Below are positions 1 through 9,266 of a stretch of 55,001 bases of DNA, piece after piece; position 1 is the stretch's first letter; each line of letters opens with the position of its first letter. Origin of the DNA: Alteromonadaceae bacterium (GTDB lineage: Bacteria; Pseudomonadota; Gammaproteobacteria; Enterobacterales; Alteromonadaceae); NCBI GenBank assembly GCA_013373625.1, contig JABXHM010000037.1, positions 1 to 55,001 on the forward strand, read 5' to 3'. The translations under genes and the position numbers were made by a program. A model generated the notes under the pieces. It made no database searches. It was not told the origin of the DNA and saw nothing but the letters and a program-made list of their open reading frames with translations.

Positions 1-383
1 AACAGAAAAAAGAACAAACCATGACTAATTCCGCTAGCCCCCAAATGCACAGACTCACGGCCAAATAACCAAACACCCGCACCGGATACCAACCAAACTA
101 ACAGCAACACTTTACCGCGTGATTTAGGATAGCCATAGCGCACCATGCTCCCCAGCACCACCAAGGGCAGGGTATTATTAAACAGATGCTCGTAAGAGCC
201 GTGGACCAGGGCCGAAGTCAGCACACCATACAAACGGCTCCAGTCTCGAGGAATTACGCCTAAGGTGTTTAGTGGCAGCTCAAATAAAACACCGGCAGAC
301 TGAATAACCCACAGTAGTGCCACCGCAATTAAAACCGGAAACACCGCAGACGATAACGCATAAGGGGATTTTTTAACTTTCAT
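1..383 (-). CDS. Rhomboid-family intramembrane serine protease (C-terminal part beyond window)
   Basis: Reading leftward from the ATG at 383, the open frame runs off the window after about 127 residues, so only the N-terminal part is seen. It starts with a hydrophobic segment (about residues 13-33). It carries the rhomboid hallmark HGSYEHLFNN, where the His and Asn lie in TM2, and later GASGISHG, the catalytic-serine motif GxSG followed by a His. The second catalytic His would lie past the edge. Rhomboids cleave transmembrane segments inside the membrane; no substrate is indicated here. It lies 31 bp downstream of the nucleotidyltransferase gene on the same strand and may be the last gene of that unit. 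The family call is firm; the physiological role is unknown. Confidence 0.85.
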   Translation of the reverse strand, partial: MKVKKSPYALSSAVFPVLIAVALLWVIQSAGVLFELPLNTLGVIPRDWSRLYGVLTSALVHGSYEHLFNNTLPLVVLGSMVRYGYPKSRGKVLLLVWLVSGAGVWLFGRESVHLGASGISHGLFFFL

Positions 384-414
384 TAAGCAGATATTGGGCT
401 GCACAACTCAAAAT

Positions 415-999
415 TCAATTGAGTTTTTGCCAATCCTCTGGCCTGTCTATATCTTTGATAGGCTCTACGGGTACGCAATCAATTCGGTCTGATTGCTCAC
501 GCGCCATTTGGCGCAAGTGTTTGCCCGCGCCTTCATCACCGGTGATCTGGTCAAGTACACACAATTCTGTGCGCGGAAAAATAGCCGGTGGCGATATCAG
601 CTGGCCATCATTGCAAGCAATAATTTTACCCGACTGTTGAAATTGCCTGGTAATCGCGCGGAGTATGTCAGAACTAATGCCAGCCTGATCGCCCAGACCA
701 ATCATTAATCCCTGATGGTGCGCTTCCAGTAGTGTTGATGCATGTCTGATACTGGCTGATAAGCCTGCTTGCCAGTCAGGCACCCTGCTCACCTCCACTT
801 GCGCAGAAATCGCGTTGATAACGGCATCATGCCAATAACCTGTAAGCACTACAATGTCGCCCAAACCAGCCCGCTGATATTGGTCAATCACGTGGCAAAT
901 GAGAGGTTGACTGCTGCGCGGATGCAGGGCCGTAAGCTTGCAGCCGCCGTAACGGCTGGCGCGCCCCGCCGCCATCAACGCTACGCGAATGTCACTCAT
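415..999 (-). CDS. MobA/MocA-like NTP transferase domain protein
   Basis: This 194-residue protein is a small single-domain GT-A nucleotidyltransferase. The N-terminus MAAGRASRYGGCK matches the glycine-rich nucleotide-binding signature LAAGxSxRxGxxK. GLGDQAGIS sits where the family has LxDQP (metal/nucleotide-binding Asp), and the C-terminus DIDRPEDW matches the usual D(I/V)DTPED. Relatives transfer CMP or GMP to molybdopterin (MocA, MobA) or make nucleotide sugars. The length and motifs fit the MocA-like group best, but the substrate cannot be fixed. Its ATG overlaps the stop of the upstream RDD gene (ATGA), implying translational coupling. Confidence 0.75.
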   Translation of the reverse strand: MSDIRVALMAAGRASRYGGCKLTALHPRSSQPLICHVIDQYQRAGLGDIVVLTGYWHDAVINAISAQVEVSRVPDWQAGLSASIRHASTLLEAHHQGLMIGLGDQAGISSDILRAITRQFQQSGKIIACNDGQLISPPAIFPRTELCVLDQITGDEGAGKHLRQMAREQSDRIDCVPVEPIKDIDRPEDWQKLN

Positions 1000-2165
1000 G
1001 TATTGGGCGAAGTCTCTGACGCACTGCTCACTGATGTCGTTGCAGAGGTAACGTCGCTATCAGCACCTCCATGATTGATAAGCTCTGCGATAGGGGTCGC
1101 CCCCACAGGTCGGTAAAGTACCAGTGTTTCCGCTATTTTATCCTGAATGGTTTGCCGGTTTGGATCCCAGAATATCTGTAGAAATCCCAGTAAACCCGTA
1201 GCGAATCCTGCGGTGTAGCCTCCATATCGTCCAAAGCTTTCCCACAAATTAGGCAAAGTACCGTCAAGTTTAACGACTTTCACCCGCAAGATCTTTTTAC
1301 CAATCGTATGGCCGCCCCACCAGGCGCTTAACACGCTATAATACAAAGCCGCCCAGCCAAAACCCAGTCCCAGATCGCTGATAACTCCCTCCACCCAACC
1401 AATCAGACTCTGCGATTTGCTGGTGTCATTGTCGCTACCCAGGCCTATTTTTATTTCTGGCTCGGACGTGTTGGTAACACTTTCCGCTCTATTCTCAGCG
1501 GCACTTGATGATGGTTGATTCGACTCCTCTGACACCGGCACCATATCAGCCAGGGTTTCTGTGTATTTATTGAGTAGATACTCAGACTGTACGGCGGTTA
1601 ACCCTTCGTCGGCAAGAACCGACTGAAACACTCGAGTAGCCTCTTCGGCGCTCATCTCAGAGTCTGCGAACGCCTCGGCAAAACCGCTGGCGACGTCTTC
1701 GTAACAGTCCATATCTCCATTACAGCTTTGCCAGGCATATTTTTGCGCAACCAGGAGACCGGCCGTGATGTATTGCGGTTTATCACTCAGCGGCTCACTA
1801 TCGCTGTCAAAATGACTCGAATCAACAATCATGTAGGTAACAAAAAACAGCAATAAAGCACCGGTAAAGCGCAATGACTTGCGCGCAAAACCTCGCTTTT
1901 TATGGCTATCAGCCAGATGCTTACCTGCCCTGAAAAACGTAACCGCCACAAACACAGCCAAAATAAGCGCGTGCGCTGTACTCAATAAAACCACGATACT
2001 CACATCGATACATTGCGCAAATAATCGTCGCCATGGAGAGGCCAGTGGCTGACCCAGTAATTCGTCGGCCACGCCAAATGCATAGGGTGTAACTTTCTCG
2101 CGGGTTTCTTTGCTGGTTAGCGTGTCATTGGGGGCCGGTAGAGAATTTTTCACTTCACCAGACAT
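996..2165 (-). CDS. RDD family membrane protein
   Basis: The protein has about 389 residues. An RDD-type segment near residues 40-75 has the order W-R-R...D, followed by hydrophobic helices. There is a large acidic, Ser/Thr-rich soluble insert (about 120-255). A C-terminal membrane part then holds GHTIGKKILRVKVV and the closing DPNRQTIQDKIAETLVL, both typical of the RDD family. RDD proteins are poorly understood; some are proposed transporters or ion exchangers. The long insert between the membrane halves is unusual for a family whose core is about 150 residues. The second ATG (2165) is chosen because AAGGA lies 8 nt before it; an ATG at 2174 is possible. It sits 97 bp downstream of the VWA gene. 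Confidence 0.8.
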   Translation of the reverse strand: MSGEVKNSLPAPNDTLTSKETREKVTPYAFGVADELLGQPLASPWRRLFAQCIDVSIVVLLSTAHALILAVFVAVTFFRAGKHLADSHKKRGFARKSLRFTGALLLFFVTYMIVDSSHFDSDSEPLSDKPQYITAGLLVAQKYAWQSCNGDMDCYEDVASGFAEAFADSEMSAEEATRVFQSVLADEGLTAVQSEYLLNKYTETLADMVPVSEESNQPSSSAAENRAESVTNTSEPEIKIGLGSDNDTSKSQSLIGWVEGVISDLGLGFGWAALYYSVLSAWWGGHTIGKKILRVKVVKLDGTLPNLWESFGRYGGYTAGFATGLLGFLQIFWDPNRQTIQDKIAETLVLYRPVGATPIAELINHGGADSDVTSATTSVSSASETSPNT

Positions 2166-2262
2166 GGGACTCATCCTTGTTGCACTTGTAAACTATCGGC
2201 TGTTAAAAGCCCTGCTATTGGTTTTTATACCGTGTTTTTCAGGTGTAAGCAAAGCAACTGTA

Positions 2263-3441
2263 TTATTTCTTTTGCAACGCCTTTATTCCCCCGGTTAGCC
2301 CCTCTAAGGTTAATGGATACATCCGCTCTTCCATCAGCTCGTTGATCAGTCCTATCGACTGATAATAGGGCCAGTATTGTTCTGGTTGCGGATTCAGCCA
2401 GATACAATGACTGAAATGCTCAGTAATGCGCTGCATCCATGTAGCACCAGATTCTTCATTCCAGTGTTCAACGCTGCCGCCGGGGTAGGCAATCTCATAG
2501 GGACCCATAGTGGCATCCCCCACAAATATCACTTTACAATCAGGCCCGTATCGATGAATAACATCCCAGACATCTATTCGTTCGTTGTCGCGGCGGGTAT
2601 TATCCTGCCACACCGATTCATACACACAGTTATGAAAATAATAATAATCGAGGTATTTAAACTCTGCGTGTACAGCAGAAAACAGCTCTTCGACGCCTTT
2701 TATATGGCTGTCCATAGAGCCGCCGATATCAAAAAACATCAACACCTTAACCGCATTATGCCGTTCCGGGCGCATATGAATATCGAGCAATCCGCCTTGC
2801 TTGGCTGTTTTAGAAATCGTAGAAGCAATATCGAGTTCTTCACTTGCTCCGCTCCGGGCAAACTCACGTAACTTACGCAGCGCCATTTTAAGGTTACGCG
2901 TACCCAGCTCAGCGTTACCATCTAAATTTTTAAATTCTCTTTTGTCCCAGACCTTTACAGCCGAAAAGCGACGATTACCCCGCTGCCCGATACGCACACC
3001 CTCCGGGTTATCACCATAAGCACCAAAGGGGCTTGTACCACCGGTACCAACCCATTTGTTGCCGCCAGCATGGCGTTCTTTTTGTTCGTCGAGGCGTTCG
3101 CGGAGCTTTTTCATTAACGCGTCTAAGCCGCCTTCCTGGCGCAACTGTTCGCGCTCCTCTGCCGACAGTCGTTTTTCAAATTCTTTGCGCAACCAGTCTT
3201 CGGGAATATCGTCTCCGAAAAGCTCTATAGAATCGACCCCTTCAAAATAGCTAGCAAAAGCACGGTCAAACTTATCAAACTGAGATTCATCTTTTACCAG
3301 TATGATCCGGGCCAGTTGATAAAATGATTCGGTGTCAGCAAAAATAACGTGTTGCTGCAGGGCGTTAAGCAAATCCAGTAGCTCTCTGAGGCTGGTTTTC
3401 ACCCCGTAACGACGTAACGTGAAGAAAAAATCAACCAGCAT
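2263..3441 (-). CDS. VWA domain protein, CoxE-like partner of MoxR ATPase
   Basis: This 392-residue cytoplasmic protein has a charged helical N-terminal half (residues 1-125, with runs such as KKLRERLDEQKERH) and a C-terminal von Willebrand A domain. The MIDAS metal site reads DIGGSMDSH (residues 238-246, the DxGxS variant), with a further Asp/Thr in VGDATMGP. Proteins of this type (CoxE, ViaA class) work with MoxR-type AAA+ ATPases as adaptors in the metal loading or maturation of enzymes and in membrane stress. Its first codon overlaps the MoxR stop by one base (TAATG), so the two are co-translated. No signal peptide is seen. The target enzyme is not evident. Confidence 0.85.
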   Translation of the reverse strand: MLVDFFFTLRRYGVKTSLRELLDLLNALQQHVIFADTESFYQLARIILVKDESQFDKFDRAFASYFEGVDSIELFGDDIPEDWLRKEFEKRLSAEEREQLRQEGGLDALMKKLRERLDEQKERHAGGNKWVGTGGTSPFGAYGDNPEGVRIGQRGNRRFSAVKVWDKREFKNLDGNAELGTRNLKMALRKLREFARSGASEELDIASTISKTAKQGGLLDIHMRPERHNAVKVLMFFDIGGSMDSHIKGVEELFSAVHAEFKYLDYYYFHNCVYESVWQDNTRRDNERIDVWDVIHRYGPDCKVIFVGDATMGPYEIAYPGGSVEHWNEESGATWMQRITEHFSHCIWLNPQPEQYWPYYQSIGLINELMEERMYPLTLEGLTGGIKALQKK

Positions 3442-4277
3442 TAGCGGCGCGCCATAAAGACCAGTTTTTCAAACAGGTGAATGTCCTGCTCGTTTTTCAG
3501 TAAAGCCCCGTACAGAGGCGGGATACTGGTTTTACCGTCTTTGTCCTGCAGAGCCTCGGGCGGAATATCCTCAGCCACGAGTAATTTAAGCCAGTCTATA
3601 AGCTCTGATGTAGATGGCTTCTTTTTAAGGCCGGGGATATCGCGTACATTGAAGAATGATGCCAGCGCTTCTTCCAACAACTGCTTTTTAATTTCAGGAA
3701 AATGTACTGCAACGATGTCACGCATTTCCTGTGGTGTGGGAAATTTAATATAATGAAAAAAACAGCGCCGCAAAAACGCGTCGGGTAACTCTTTTTCATT
3801 GTTAGAGGTAATAATTATTATCGGCCGGTTTTGCGCTTTTATGCGCTGCTGGGTTTCATAAACATAAAACTCCATTTTATCCAGTTCGAGCAGAAGATCG
3901 TTGGGGAACTCAATATCCGCCTTATCGATTTCGTCGATTAACAGCACTGGTCGCTGCTGTGCTTCAAACGCTTCCCAGAGCTTACCTTTAACAATGTAAT
4001 TACTGATATCATGTACACGTTTATCGCCCAGTTGCGAGTCTCTCAGACGCGATACTGCATCATATTCATATAATCCCTGCTGCGCTTTCGTGGTTGATTT
4101 AATATGCCACTGTATAAGCTCAGCATCCAGACTGCTTGCCAGTTCCTCTGCCAACAGCGTTTTACCTGTACCCGGCTCGCCTTTAATTAAAAGTGGACGC
4201 TCCAGCGTGATAGCGGCATTGACCGCGAGCTGCAGGTCAGCACTGGCAATATATTTTTGTGTACCTTGAAAAGCCAT
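3441..4277 (-). CDS. MoxR-family AAA+ ATPase
   Basis: The protein has 278 residues, a usual length for this family. Walker A is GEPGTGKT (33-40) and Walker B is LLIDEIDKAD (near 112-121). A sensor-1 Asn lies in ITSNNEKELPDAFLRRC, whose RR is the arginine-finger region of MoxR proteins. The C-terminal lid includes STSELIDWLKLL, which is typical of MoxR. These ATPases act as chaperone-like remodellers with a VWA partner encoded next door, as here. AAGGAC precedes the ATG. It is the first gene of a minus-strand unit running through the VWA gene and probably the RDD and nucleotidyltransferase genes. Confidence 0.9.
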   Translation of the reverse strand: MAFQGTQKYIASADLQLAVNAAITLERPLLIKGEPGTGKTLLAEELASSLDAELIQWHIKSTTKAQQGLYEYDAVSRLRDSQLGDKRVHDISNYIVKGKLWEAFEAQQRPVLLIDEIDKADIEFPNDLLLELDKMEFYVYETQQRIKAQNRPIIIITSNNEKELPDAFLRRCFFHYIKFPTPQEMRDIVAVHFPEIKKQLLEEALASFFNVRDIPGLKKKPSTSELIDWLKLLVAEDIPPEALQDKDGKTSIPPLYGALLKNEQDIHLFEKLVFMARR

Positions 4278-4385
4278 GAAAGTCCTTAAAACAATTAACC
4301 GTTAAAATAACCATAACATATAGCGAAAATCACTTTGCATTTTATAGCTTAATAACAATGATATAAGAGTAAATAAATATGCTCC

Positions 4386-4394
4386 TGTTATACT
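4386..4394 (+). promoter_or_regulatory. Possible extended -10 promoter of cysK
   Basis: TGTTATACT resembles an extended -10 element and lies about 62 bp before the cysK ATG. No convincing -35 box is seen. The 178-bp gap between moxR and cysK must hold both divergent promoters. I could not identify a CysB site. Confidence 0.35.
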
Positions 4395-4456
4395 GTCTTT
4401 AATGCATACGCCAGTGCAAGGCACCCCGGAGCCCGAAATAAACAAAAGGAATAATC

Positions 4457-5422
4457 ATGCAAGTATTTAACGATAACTCCCTCGCTATCGGCAACACGCC
4501 ACTAGTAAAGCTGAATCGCGTTACCGGCGGTAATGTGTATGCCAAAATGGAATCCCGCAACCCAAGCTTCAGCGTTAAGTGTCGTATTGGTGCAAACATG
4601 ATTTGGGATGCGGAAGAACGCGGCATTCTTACTGAAGGTAAAGAAATTGTTGAGCCTACCAGTGGTAATACCGGCATTGCACTGGCTTTCGTCGCCGCGT
4701 CCCGTGGCTACAAACTGACCCTGACTATGCCATCGAGCATGAGCCTGGAACGTCGTAAGTTACTTAAGGCATTAGGTGCTAATCTGGTGCTGACCGAGGC
4801 GCCAAAAGGTATGAAGGGTGCCGTTGCCGCCGCACAGGAAATCGTAGATTCCGACCCAGAAAAATACGTATTGCTACAACAATTTGAAAACCCGGCTAAC
4901 CCGGCTATTCATGAAAAAACCACTGGCCCTGAAATTTGGCAGGCTACCGATGGTAAAATTGATGCGTTTGTTGCCGGTGTAGGTACCGGCGGTACGATTA
5001 CTGGTGTCAGCCGATACATCAAAAACACCCAGGGTAAAGCCATTACATCTATTGCTGTTGAACCCACTGACTCACCGGTAATTACCCAAGCGAAAGCCGG
5101 TCAGGAACTCACCCCCGGACCACACAAAATTCAGGGTATTGGCGCGGGCTTTATTCCGGGCAACCTGGATCTTGATCTGGTCGACGAAGTGGAACAGGTC
5201 TCCAACGAAGAATGCATGGAAATGGCACATCGTCTGATGAAGGAAGAAGGTATTCTGGCAGGGATTTCTTCGGGCGCGGCCGTTGTAGCAGCTAAACGAT
5301 TTGCTGAACGTCCCGAAAACAAAGACAAAATAGTGGTCGTATTGTTAGCCAGTGGCACCGAGCGCTATTTGTCGAGCCCACTATTTGCCGGCGCGTTTGA
5401 CGACCAGGAAGAAGTACAGTAA
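4457..5422 (+). CDS. cysK: Cysteine synthase A (O-acetylserine sulfhydrylase)
   Basis: This 321-residue PLP enzyme makes L-cysteine from O-acetylserine and sulfide in the cytoplasm. It follows E. coli CysK nearly residue for residue from memory: [13 protein letters not shown] with the PLP lysine K41, [10 protein letters not shown] (substrate loop), [16 protein letters not shown] (phosphate-binding loop), and [11 protein letters not shown] near the C-terminal third. The closing segment SGTERYLSS differs slightly from the enterobacterial form. The match to CysK is much closer than to CysM. AAGGAA precedes the ATG. A strong terminator follows, so it is probably transcribed alone. Confidence 0.95.
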   Translation: MQVFNDNSLAIGNTPLVKLNRVTGGNVYAKMESRNPSFSVKCRIGANMIWDAEERGILTEGKEIVEPTSGNTGIALAFVAASRGYKLTLTMPSSMSLERRKLLKALGANLVLTEAPKGMKGAVAAAQEIVDSDPEKYVLLQQFENPANPAIHEKTTGPEIWQATDGKIDAFVAGVGTGGTITGVSRYIKNTQGKAITSIAVEPTDSPVITQAKAGQELTPGPHKIQGIGAGFIPGNLDLDLVDEVEQVSNEECMEMAHRLMKEEGILAGISSGAAVVAAKRFAERPENKDKIVVVLLASGTERYLSSPLFAGAFDDQEEVQ

Positions 5423-5452
5423 TTACCGCTTAGTTATTGAAAGCACAACTAA

Positions 5453-5480
5453 ACGGGGCGTTTACCAACGCCCCGTTTTT
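5453..5480 (+). terminator. Rho-independent terminator of cysK
   Basis: A perfect 10-bp stem ACGGGGCGTT / AACGCCCCGT with a TACC loop is followed by five T residues, 30 bp after the cysK stop. Confidence 0.9.
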
Positions 5481-5548
5481 GTCTGTGTTGATTGCCAAAT
5501 GCCCAGCCTGACGGTACAGTTAGATTCTGACTTCTTGGGGTGATCATT

Positions 5549-6004
5549 ATGTATTTACGTTTGTCTTCGGTTATTTTCATTATTGTCGCATTACTGCATC
5601 TAAGTGGATGCGAAAAAGAAGAAGGTATTGGTCGCTACGGCATGCTGGAAGAAAACACTCCGGAATACACGGCAGTAATGTTTATACGGGGCATCTATTC
5701 AGATGACAATATTGACCGCGCAGTGAAACTCAGTACAGAGAAAATGGCCCGGGTGTTACAGCGTTATCACACGCAGAACAATATCCAGCGTCACATGTTT
5801 AATCTTAAGTACGACACTGTCGAAGTGACGCCTCAGTCGGGACAATCAATTGGCCGAACCGAATTTGCTGAAGTGGCCGTTATTACCCTGTTTTTCTCAG
5901 GCCAGTATAATGGCGACACGGTAGAGGATCTTCGCACCCTTGATCTGAAAAAGGTCGATGGTAAATGGAAAGTCGACAATGTTCAGGCGGATCCATTCTT
6001 GTAA
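5549..6004 (+). CDS. Small predicted lipoprotein, unknown function
   Basis: The protein has 151 residues from the ATG at 5549; a GTG at 5540 in the same frame is possible. A hydrophobic signal ends in the lipobox LHLSGC, with Glu after the Cys, so outer-membrane sorting is likely. The mature part is about 130 mostly polar residues, ending with a strand-rich VDGKWKVDNVQADPF typical of small NTF2-like or DUF4878-like lipoproteins. I do not recognise the family with certainty. It lies between cysK and metY but is separated from cysK by a terminator, so a role in sulfur metabolism is not implied. Confidence 0.65.
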   Translation: MYLRLSSVIFIIVALLHLSGCEKEEGIGRYGMLEENTPEYTAVMFIRGIYSDDNIDRAVKLSTEKMARVLQRYHTQNNIQRHMFNLKYDTVEVTPQSGQSIGRTEFAEVAVITLFFSGQYNGDTVEDLRTLDLKKVDGKWKVDNVQADPFL

Positions 6005-6133
6005 TCGCAGCACCCGGCTGGAAATACAACACCTGTAATCGGGTAGCTATGCGTTAATATGTAAAATAGTTGTTGCACATAATTCACGCATAAATCATCA
6101 TGTTGCGCGTTATTTCACAAGGATAAGCGCGCA

Positions 6134-7411
6134 ATGAAATTAGAATCCATAGCTCTTCATCATGGTTATACATCAGAAGCAACCACCAAAGCTGCTGCAG
6201 TACCCATTTACCAAACCACTTCATACACCTTTGATAACACTCAACATGGCGCCGACCTGTTTGATCTCAAAGTACCGGGAAACATCTATACCCGGATCAT
6301 GAACCCGACTACCGACGTACTTGAACAGCGGGTAGCGGCTATGGAAGGCGGAATCGCCGGATTAGCACTGGCGTCTGGCATGGCCGCAATTACTTACGCT
6401 ATTCAGGCCATATGTGAAGTCGGCAGTAACATAGTCAGTACCAGTCAGTTGTACGGCGGTACGTATAATTTGTTTGCCCATTCCCTGCCCAAGCAAGGTA
6501 TAGAGGTAAAAATGATTTCTCATGATGACTATGATGGCTTTGATAAGGCAATTGATGAAAACACTAAAGCTGTATTTTGTGAGTCCATCGGCAATCCGGC
6601 GGGTAACATCGTCGATATCCAAAAACTTGCTGAAATTGCGCATAAACACGGCGTGCCATTAATAGTTGATAATACCGTTGCAACCCCGGTGTTATGCCGT
6701 CCGTTTGAACTCGGTGCTGACATTGTCGTGCACAGCCTGACCAAATATATAGGCGGTCACGGTACCAGTGTCGGTGGCATTATTGTCGACAGCGGCAAGT
6801 TTGACTGGGTTGCAAATAAAGACCGCTTTGCCATTCTTAACGAGCCAGATCCGTCTTATCATGGCGTGGTATATACTGAAGCGCTTGGTCCTGCGGCGTA
6901 TATCGGCCGCTGCCGGGTTGTTCCTCTGCGCAATACAGGTGCGGCAATTAGTCCAATGAATGCATTTCAAATTATGCAGGGACTTGAAACCTTATGCCTT
7001 CGTATGGAGCGCCACTGTGACAATGCCGAAAAGCTGGCAGCCTACCTGAGCAATCACGAAAAAATAAGTTGGGTAAATTATGCTGGCTTAGCTGACAGTC
7101 CATACCGTGACACTTGCCAGAAGATTACCGGTGGTAAAGCATCCGGTATTTTAAGCTTTGGTATTAAAGGTGGTCGTGATGCCGGCGCTCAATTTATCGA
7201 TGCATTGGAAATGATTTTGCGCTTAGTGAATATTGGTGACGCGAAATCATTAGCTTGCCACCCGGCTACGACCACTCACCGTCAGCTGAATGAAAAGGAA
7301 CTCGCCAGCGCTGGTGTGAGTGCCGATCTGGTGCGGATATCCGTGGGTATTGAAAACATCGACGATATTATCGCTGACGTTGAACAAGCCTTGAAAAAGG
7401 TATCTGTGTAA
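6134..7411 (+). CDS. metY: O-acetylhomoserine sulfhydrylase (aminocarboxypropyltransferase)
   Basis: This 425-residue Cys/Met-metabolism PLP enzyme forms homocysteine from O-acetylhomoserine and sulfide, the direct-sulfhydrylation route to methionine. Visible signatures are YTRIMNPTTDVLEQRVAAMEG, ALASGMAAI, and the PLP lysine K204 in HSLTKYIGGHG. It also has the long variable region after this motif and the closing RISVGIENIDDI that separate MetY-type enzymes from shorter MetB/MetC. Length and the GGHGTSVGG segment favour MetY over cystathionine gamma-synthase. AAGGAT precedes the ATG. A hairpin shared with ggt follows. It complements cysK upstream as a second sulfide-fixing enzyme. Confidence 0.9.
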   Translation: MKLESIALHHGYTSEATTKAAAVPIYQTTSYTFDNTQHGADLFDLKVPGNIYTRIMNPTTDVLEQRVAAMEGGIAGLALASGMAAITYAIQAICEVGSNIVSTSQLYGGTYNLFAHSLPKQGIEVKMISHDDYDGFDKAIDENTKAVFCESIGNPAGNIVDIQKLAEIAHKHGVPLIVDNTVATPVLCRPFELGADIVVHSLTKYIGGHGTSVGGIIVDSGKFDWVANKDRFAILNEPDPSYHGVVYTEALGPAAYIGRCRVVPLRNTGAAISPMNAFQIMQGLETLCLRMERHCDNAEKLAAYLSNHEKISWVNYAGLADSPYRDTCQKITGGKASGILSFGIKGGRDAGAQFIDALEMILRLVNIGDAKSLACHPATTTHRQLNEKELASAGVSADLVRISVGIENIDDIIADVEQALKKVSV

Positions 7412-7464
7412 GTCAGGCTGGCAATACACCCCGGCCTGTATGGAATAAAAATAGATAAGAAAAC

Positions 7465-7490
7465 CGGCCAGCTTGCTGGCCGTGTTTTTT
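7465..7490. terminator. Bidirectional terminator between metY and ggt
   Basis: The stem CGGCCAG / CTGGCCG with a CTTG loop is followed by GTGTTTTTT on the plus strand. On the minus strand it is followed by GTTTTCTTAT. It sits between the convergent metY and ggt stops. Confidence 0.85.
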
Positions 7491-7491
7491 C

Positions 7492-9252
7492 TTACTGCCC
7501 TACAGCAATGCCTTCGCGGCGCGGATCGGCGCCACCGACATAACCGTTTTCGGTAACCTGAATGCCGTGTAAGCCACTGTTTAAGTCGATAACCTTTACC
7601 TTATGGCCAAGTGCCTCAAGTGGGGCCTGCAGTGCTTCTATTGGCGTCCCTTTCTCCAGCGCAGTATAGTCGTTACGGTTAGTGATTTTCGGCAAATTAA
7701 TGGCCTGCTGAATATCCAGCCCATAATCAATCACACCAATAAGCGTTTGCGCAACATAACTGACAATACGGCTTCCGCCTGGCGATCCCACCAGCAACTC
7801 TAAATCGCCCTGTTCACTGAACACCATTGTCGGACTCATAGCACTTCGAGGTCGTTTGTGGGGTTCTACCCGATTTGGCACCGGGAACCGGTTTTTGGCC
7901 GGTAAAAATGAAAAATCCGTCATCTGGTTATTCAGTAAAAAGCCATCAACCATAATGCCCGAACCGAACATGAATTCGATACTGGTGGTCATCGACACCG
8001 CATTACCTGCTTTATCCACCACCACAAAATGACTGGTGTTTGGCTGTTCTAATGAACTGCCGGCACTCAATTGTGTAGAAAACGGTTCACCCGCCCGGGC
8101 AAAACGCCAGGGTTTGTCCGGTTTTATGGTTTCGGCACGACGGGCCAGATAACCATCGTTGATCAATGCGGCGTAGGGTAAGTTTGTAAAATCACTGTCA
8201 GCAATATACTTTTCTCTGTCCGCATAAGCCAGTGCACTTGCCTGGGTGTATAAGTTTGCAAACTCTACACTATCGATGGCGTAATCTGATAAATCAAATT
8301 TTTCCAGCAACTTTAACAGCTGATAAACATTGATCCCACCGGAACTGGGCGGTGCCATGCCGCAGACTTGTTTACCGCGGTAGTCACCACAAATCCCCTG
8401 GCGCGAAATAGCTTTGTAGCGAGCCATATCCTCTTCATTTAACACACCCGGATTAATCTCAACGCCTTGAACGGCTTTAGCGATATGCGCTGCCAGTTCG
8501 CCTTTATACATGTAATCAGCGCCCTGTTCGGCTATGTTACGCAGGGTTTTGCCAAGTGCCGGATTTTTTTTCGTTACGCCGGCTTTTAAGGGATTCCCCC
8601 CCGGATAAAAATAGGTTGCCGTACTGGGAAAGGTTTTCATTCCTTTGTGATACTGCGAAGCCATAGCCACCAGTTTTTCGAGCCGCGGTGATACTTTAAA
8701 GCCTTCTTCGGAGGTAACGATGGCATCTTTAAACAGGTTACGCCATGGCAGCTTGCCAAAACTGCTATGAGCCTCTTCAAGCGCTTTTAATACACCCGGT
8801 ACGCCAACGGATTTACCGCCCACAACGGCATCGAGCCATTTCATCGGCTCGCCCTGATCCACAAACCAGTACGCGTTCACACCTGCCGGGGCCATTTCGC
8901 GACCATCGAAGGTATGCAGAGTCTTGGTGGTATTGTCCCAATACAACATAAAAGCGCCACCACCAATACCAGATGACTGCGGCTCAACCAGTGTTAACAT
9001 TGCCTGGATCGCCACTGCAGCATCAATAGCACTCCCGCCCTCATCGATGACATTTTTACCTGCCCACGATGCGTACGGATTAGCCGCTACCACCATGTAG
9101 TCCTGACTGGTGTGGGCTTTTTTGTCTATGTAACCTGTTGCAGCCTCTGGCTCCCGGGTCTCCCGCGGTGCTAACTGTACTTGCGACTGAACGTTCGTTG
9201 ACAGGGCTACCCACCCTGCCAGAAAAAGAAAAGGTATTCGACTTCGCCTCAA
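7492..9252 (-). CDS. ggt: Gamma-glutamyltransferase (glutathione hydrolase) precursor
   Basis: This 586-residue protein has a signal peptide (about residues 1-23), so it acts in the periplasm. It is an N-terminal nucleophile enzyme that self-cleaves into large and small subunits. The nucleophile is Thr406 in PNTSHFVVVDKAGNAVS, which becomes the first residue of the small chain. Substrate-binding motifs include GREMAP, PPSSGG and the glycine-rich GSPGGSRI near the C-terminus. It removes gamma-glutamyl groups from glutathione, releasing glutamate and Cys-Gly. The typical catalytic TTH is TSH here, a conservative change. The gene lies 14 bp downstream of the enoyl-CoA hydratase-like gene and may be co-transcribed with it. 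Confidence 0.95.
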   Translation of the reverse strand: MRRSRIPFLFLAGWVALSTNVQSQVQLAPRETREPEAATGYIDKKAHTSQDYMVVAANPYASWAGKNVIDEGGSAIDAAVAIQAMLTLVEPQSSGIGGGAFMLYWDNTTKTLHTFDGREMAPAGVNAYWFVDQGEPMKWLDAVVGGKSVGVPGVLKALEEAHSSFGKLPWRNLFKDAIVTSEEGFKVSPRLEKLVAMASQYHKGMKTFPSTATYFYPGGNPLKAGVTKKNPALGKTLRNIAEQGADYMYKGELAAHIAKAVQGVEINPGVLNEEDMARYKAISRQGICGDYRGKQVCGMAPPSSGGINVYQLLKLLEKFDLSDYAIDSVEFANLYTQASALAYADREKYIADSDFTNLPYAALINDGYLARRAETIKPDKPWRFARAGEPFSTQLSAGSSLEQPNTSHFVVVDKAGNAVSMTTSIEFMFGSGIMVDGFLLNNQMTDFSFLPAKNRFPVPNRVEPHKRPRSAMSPTMVFSEQGDLELLVGSPGGSRIVSYVAQTLIGVIDYGLDIQQAINLPKITNRNDYTALEKGTPIEALQAPLEALGHKVKVIDLNSGLHGIQVTENGYVGGADPRREGIAVGQ

Positions 9253-9266
9253 AATGAATCTTCCTA

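Noticed and set aside
2377..2871. A 164-codon plus-strand frame opposite the VWA gene
   Set aside because: It lies wholly inside a well-supported gene, has no ribosome site and no recognisable domain; a shadow frame.
4457..5422. Calling this gene cysM
   Set aside because: The [11 protein letters not shown] region and length agree with CysK; CysM lacks this close match.
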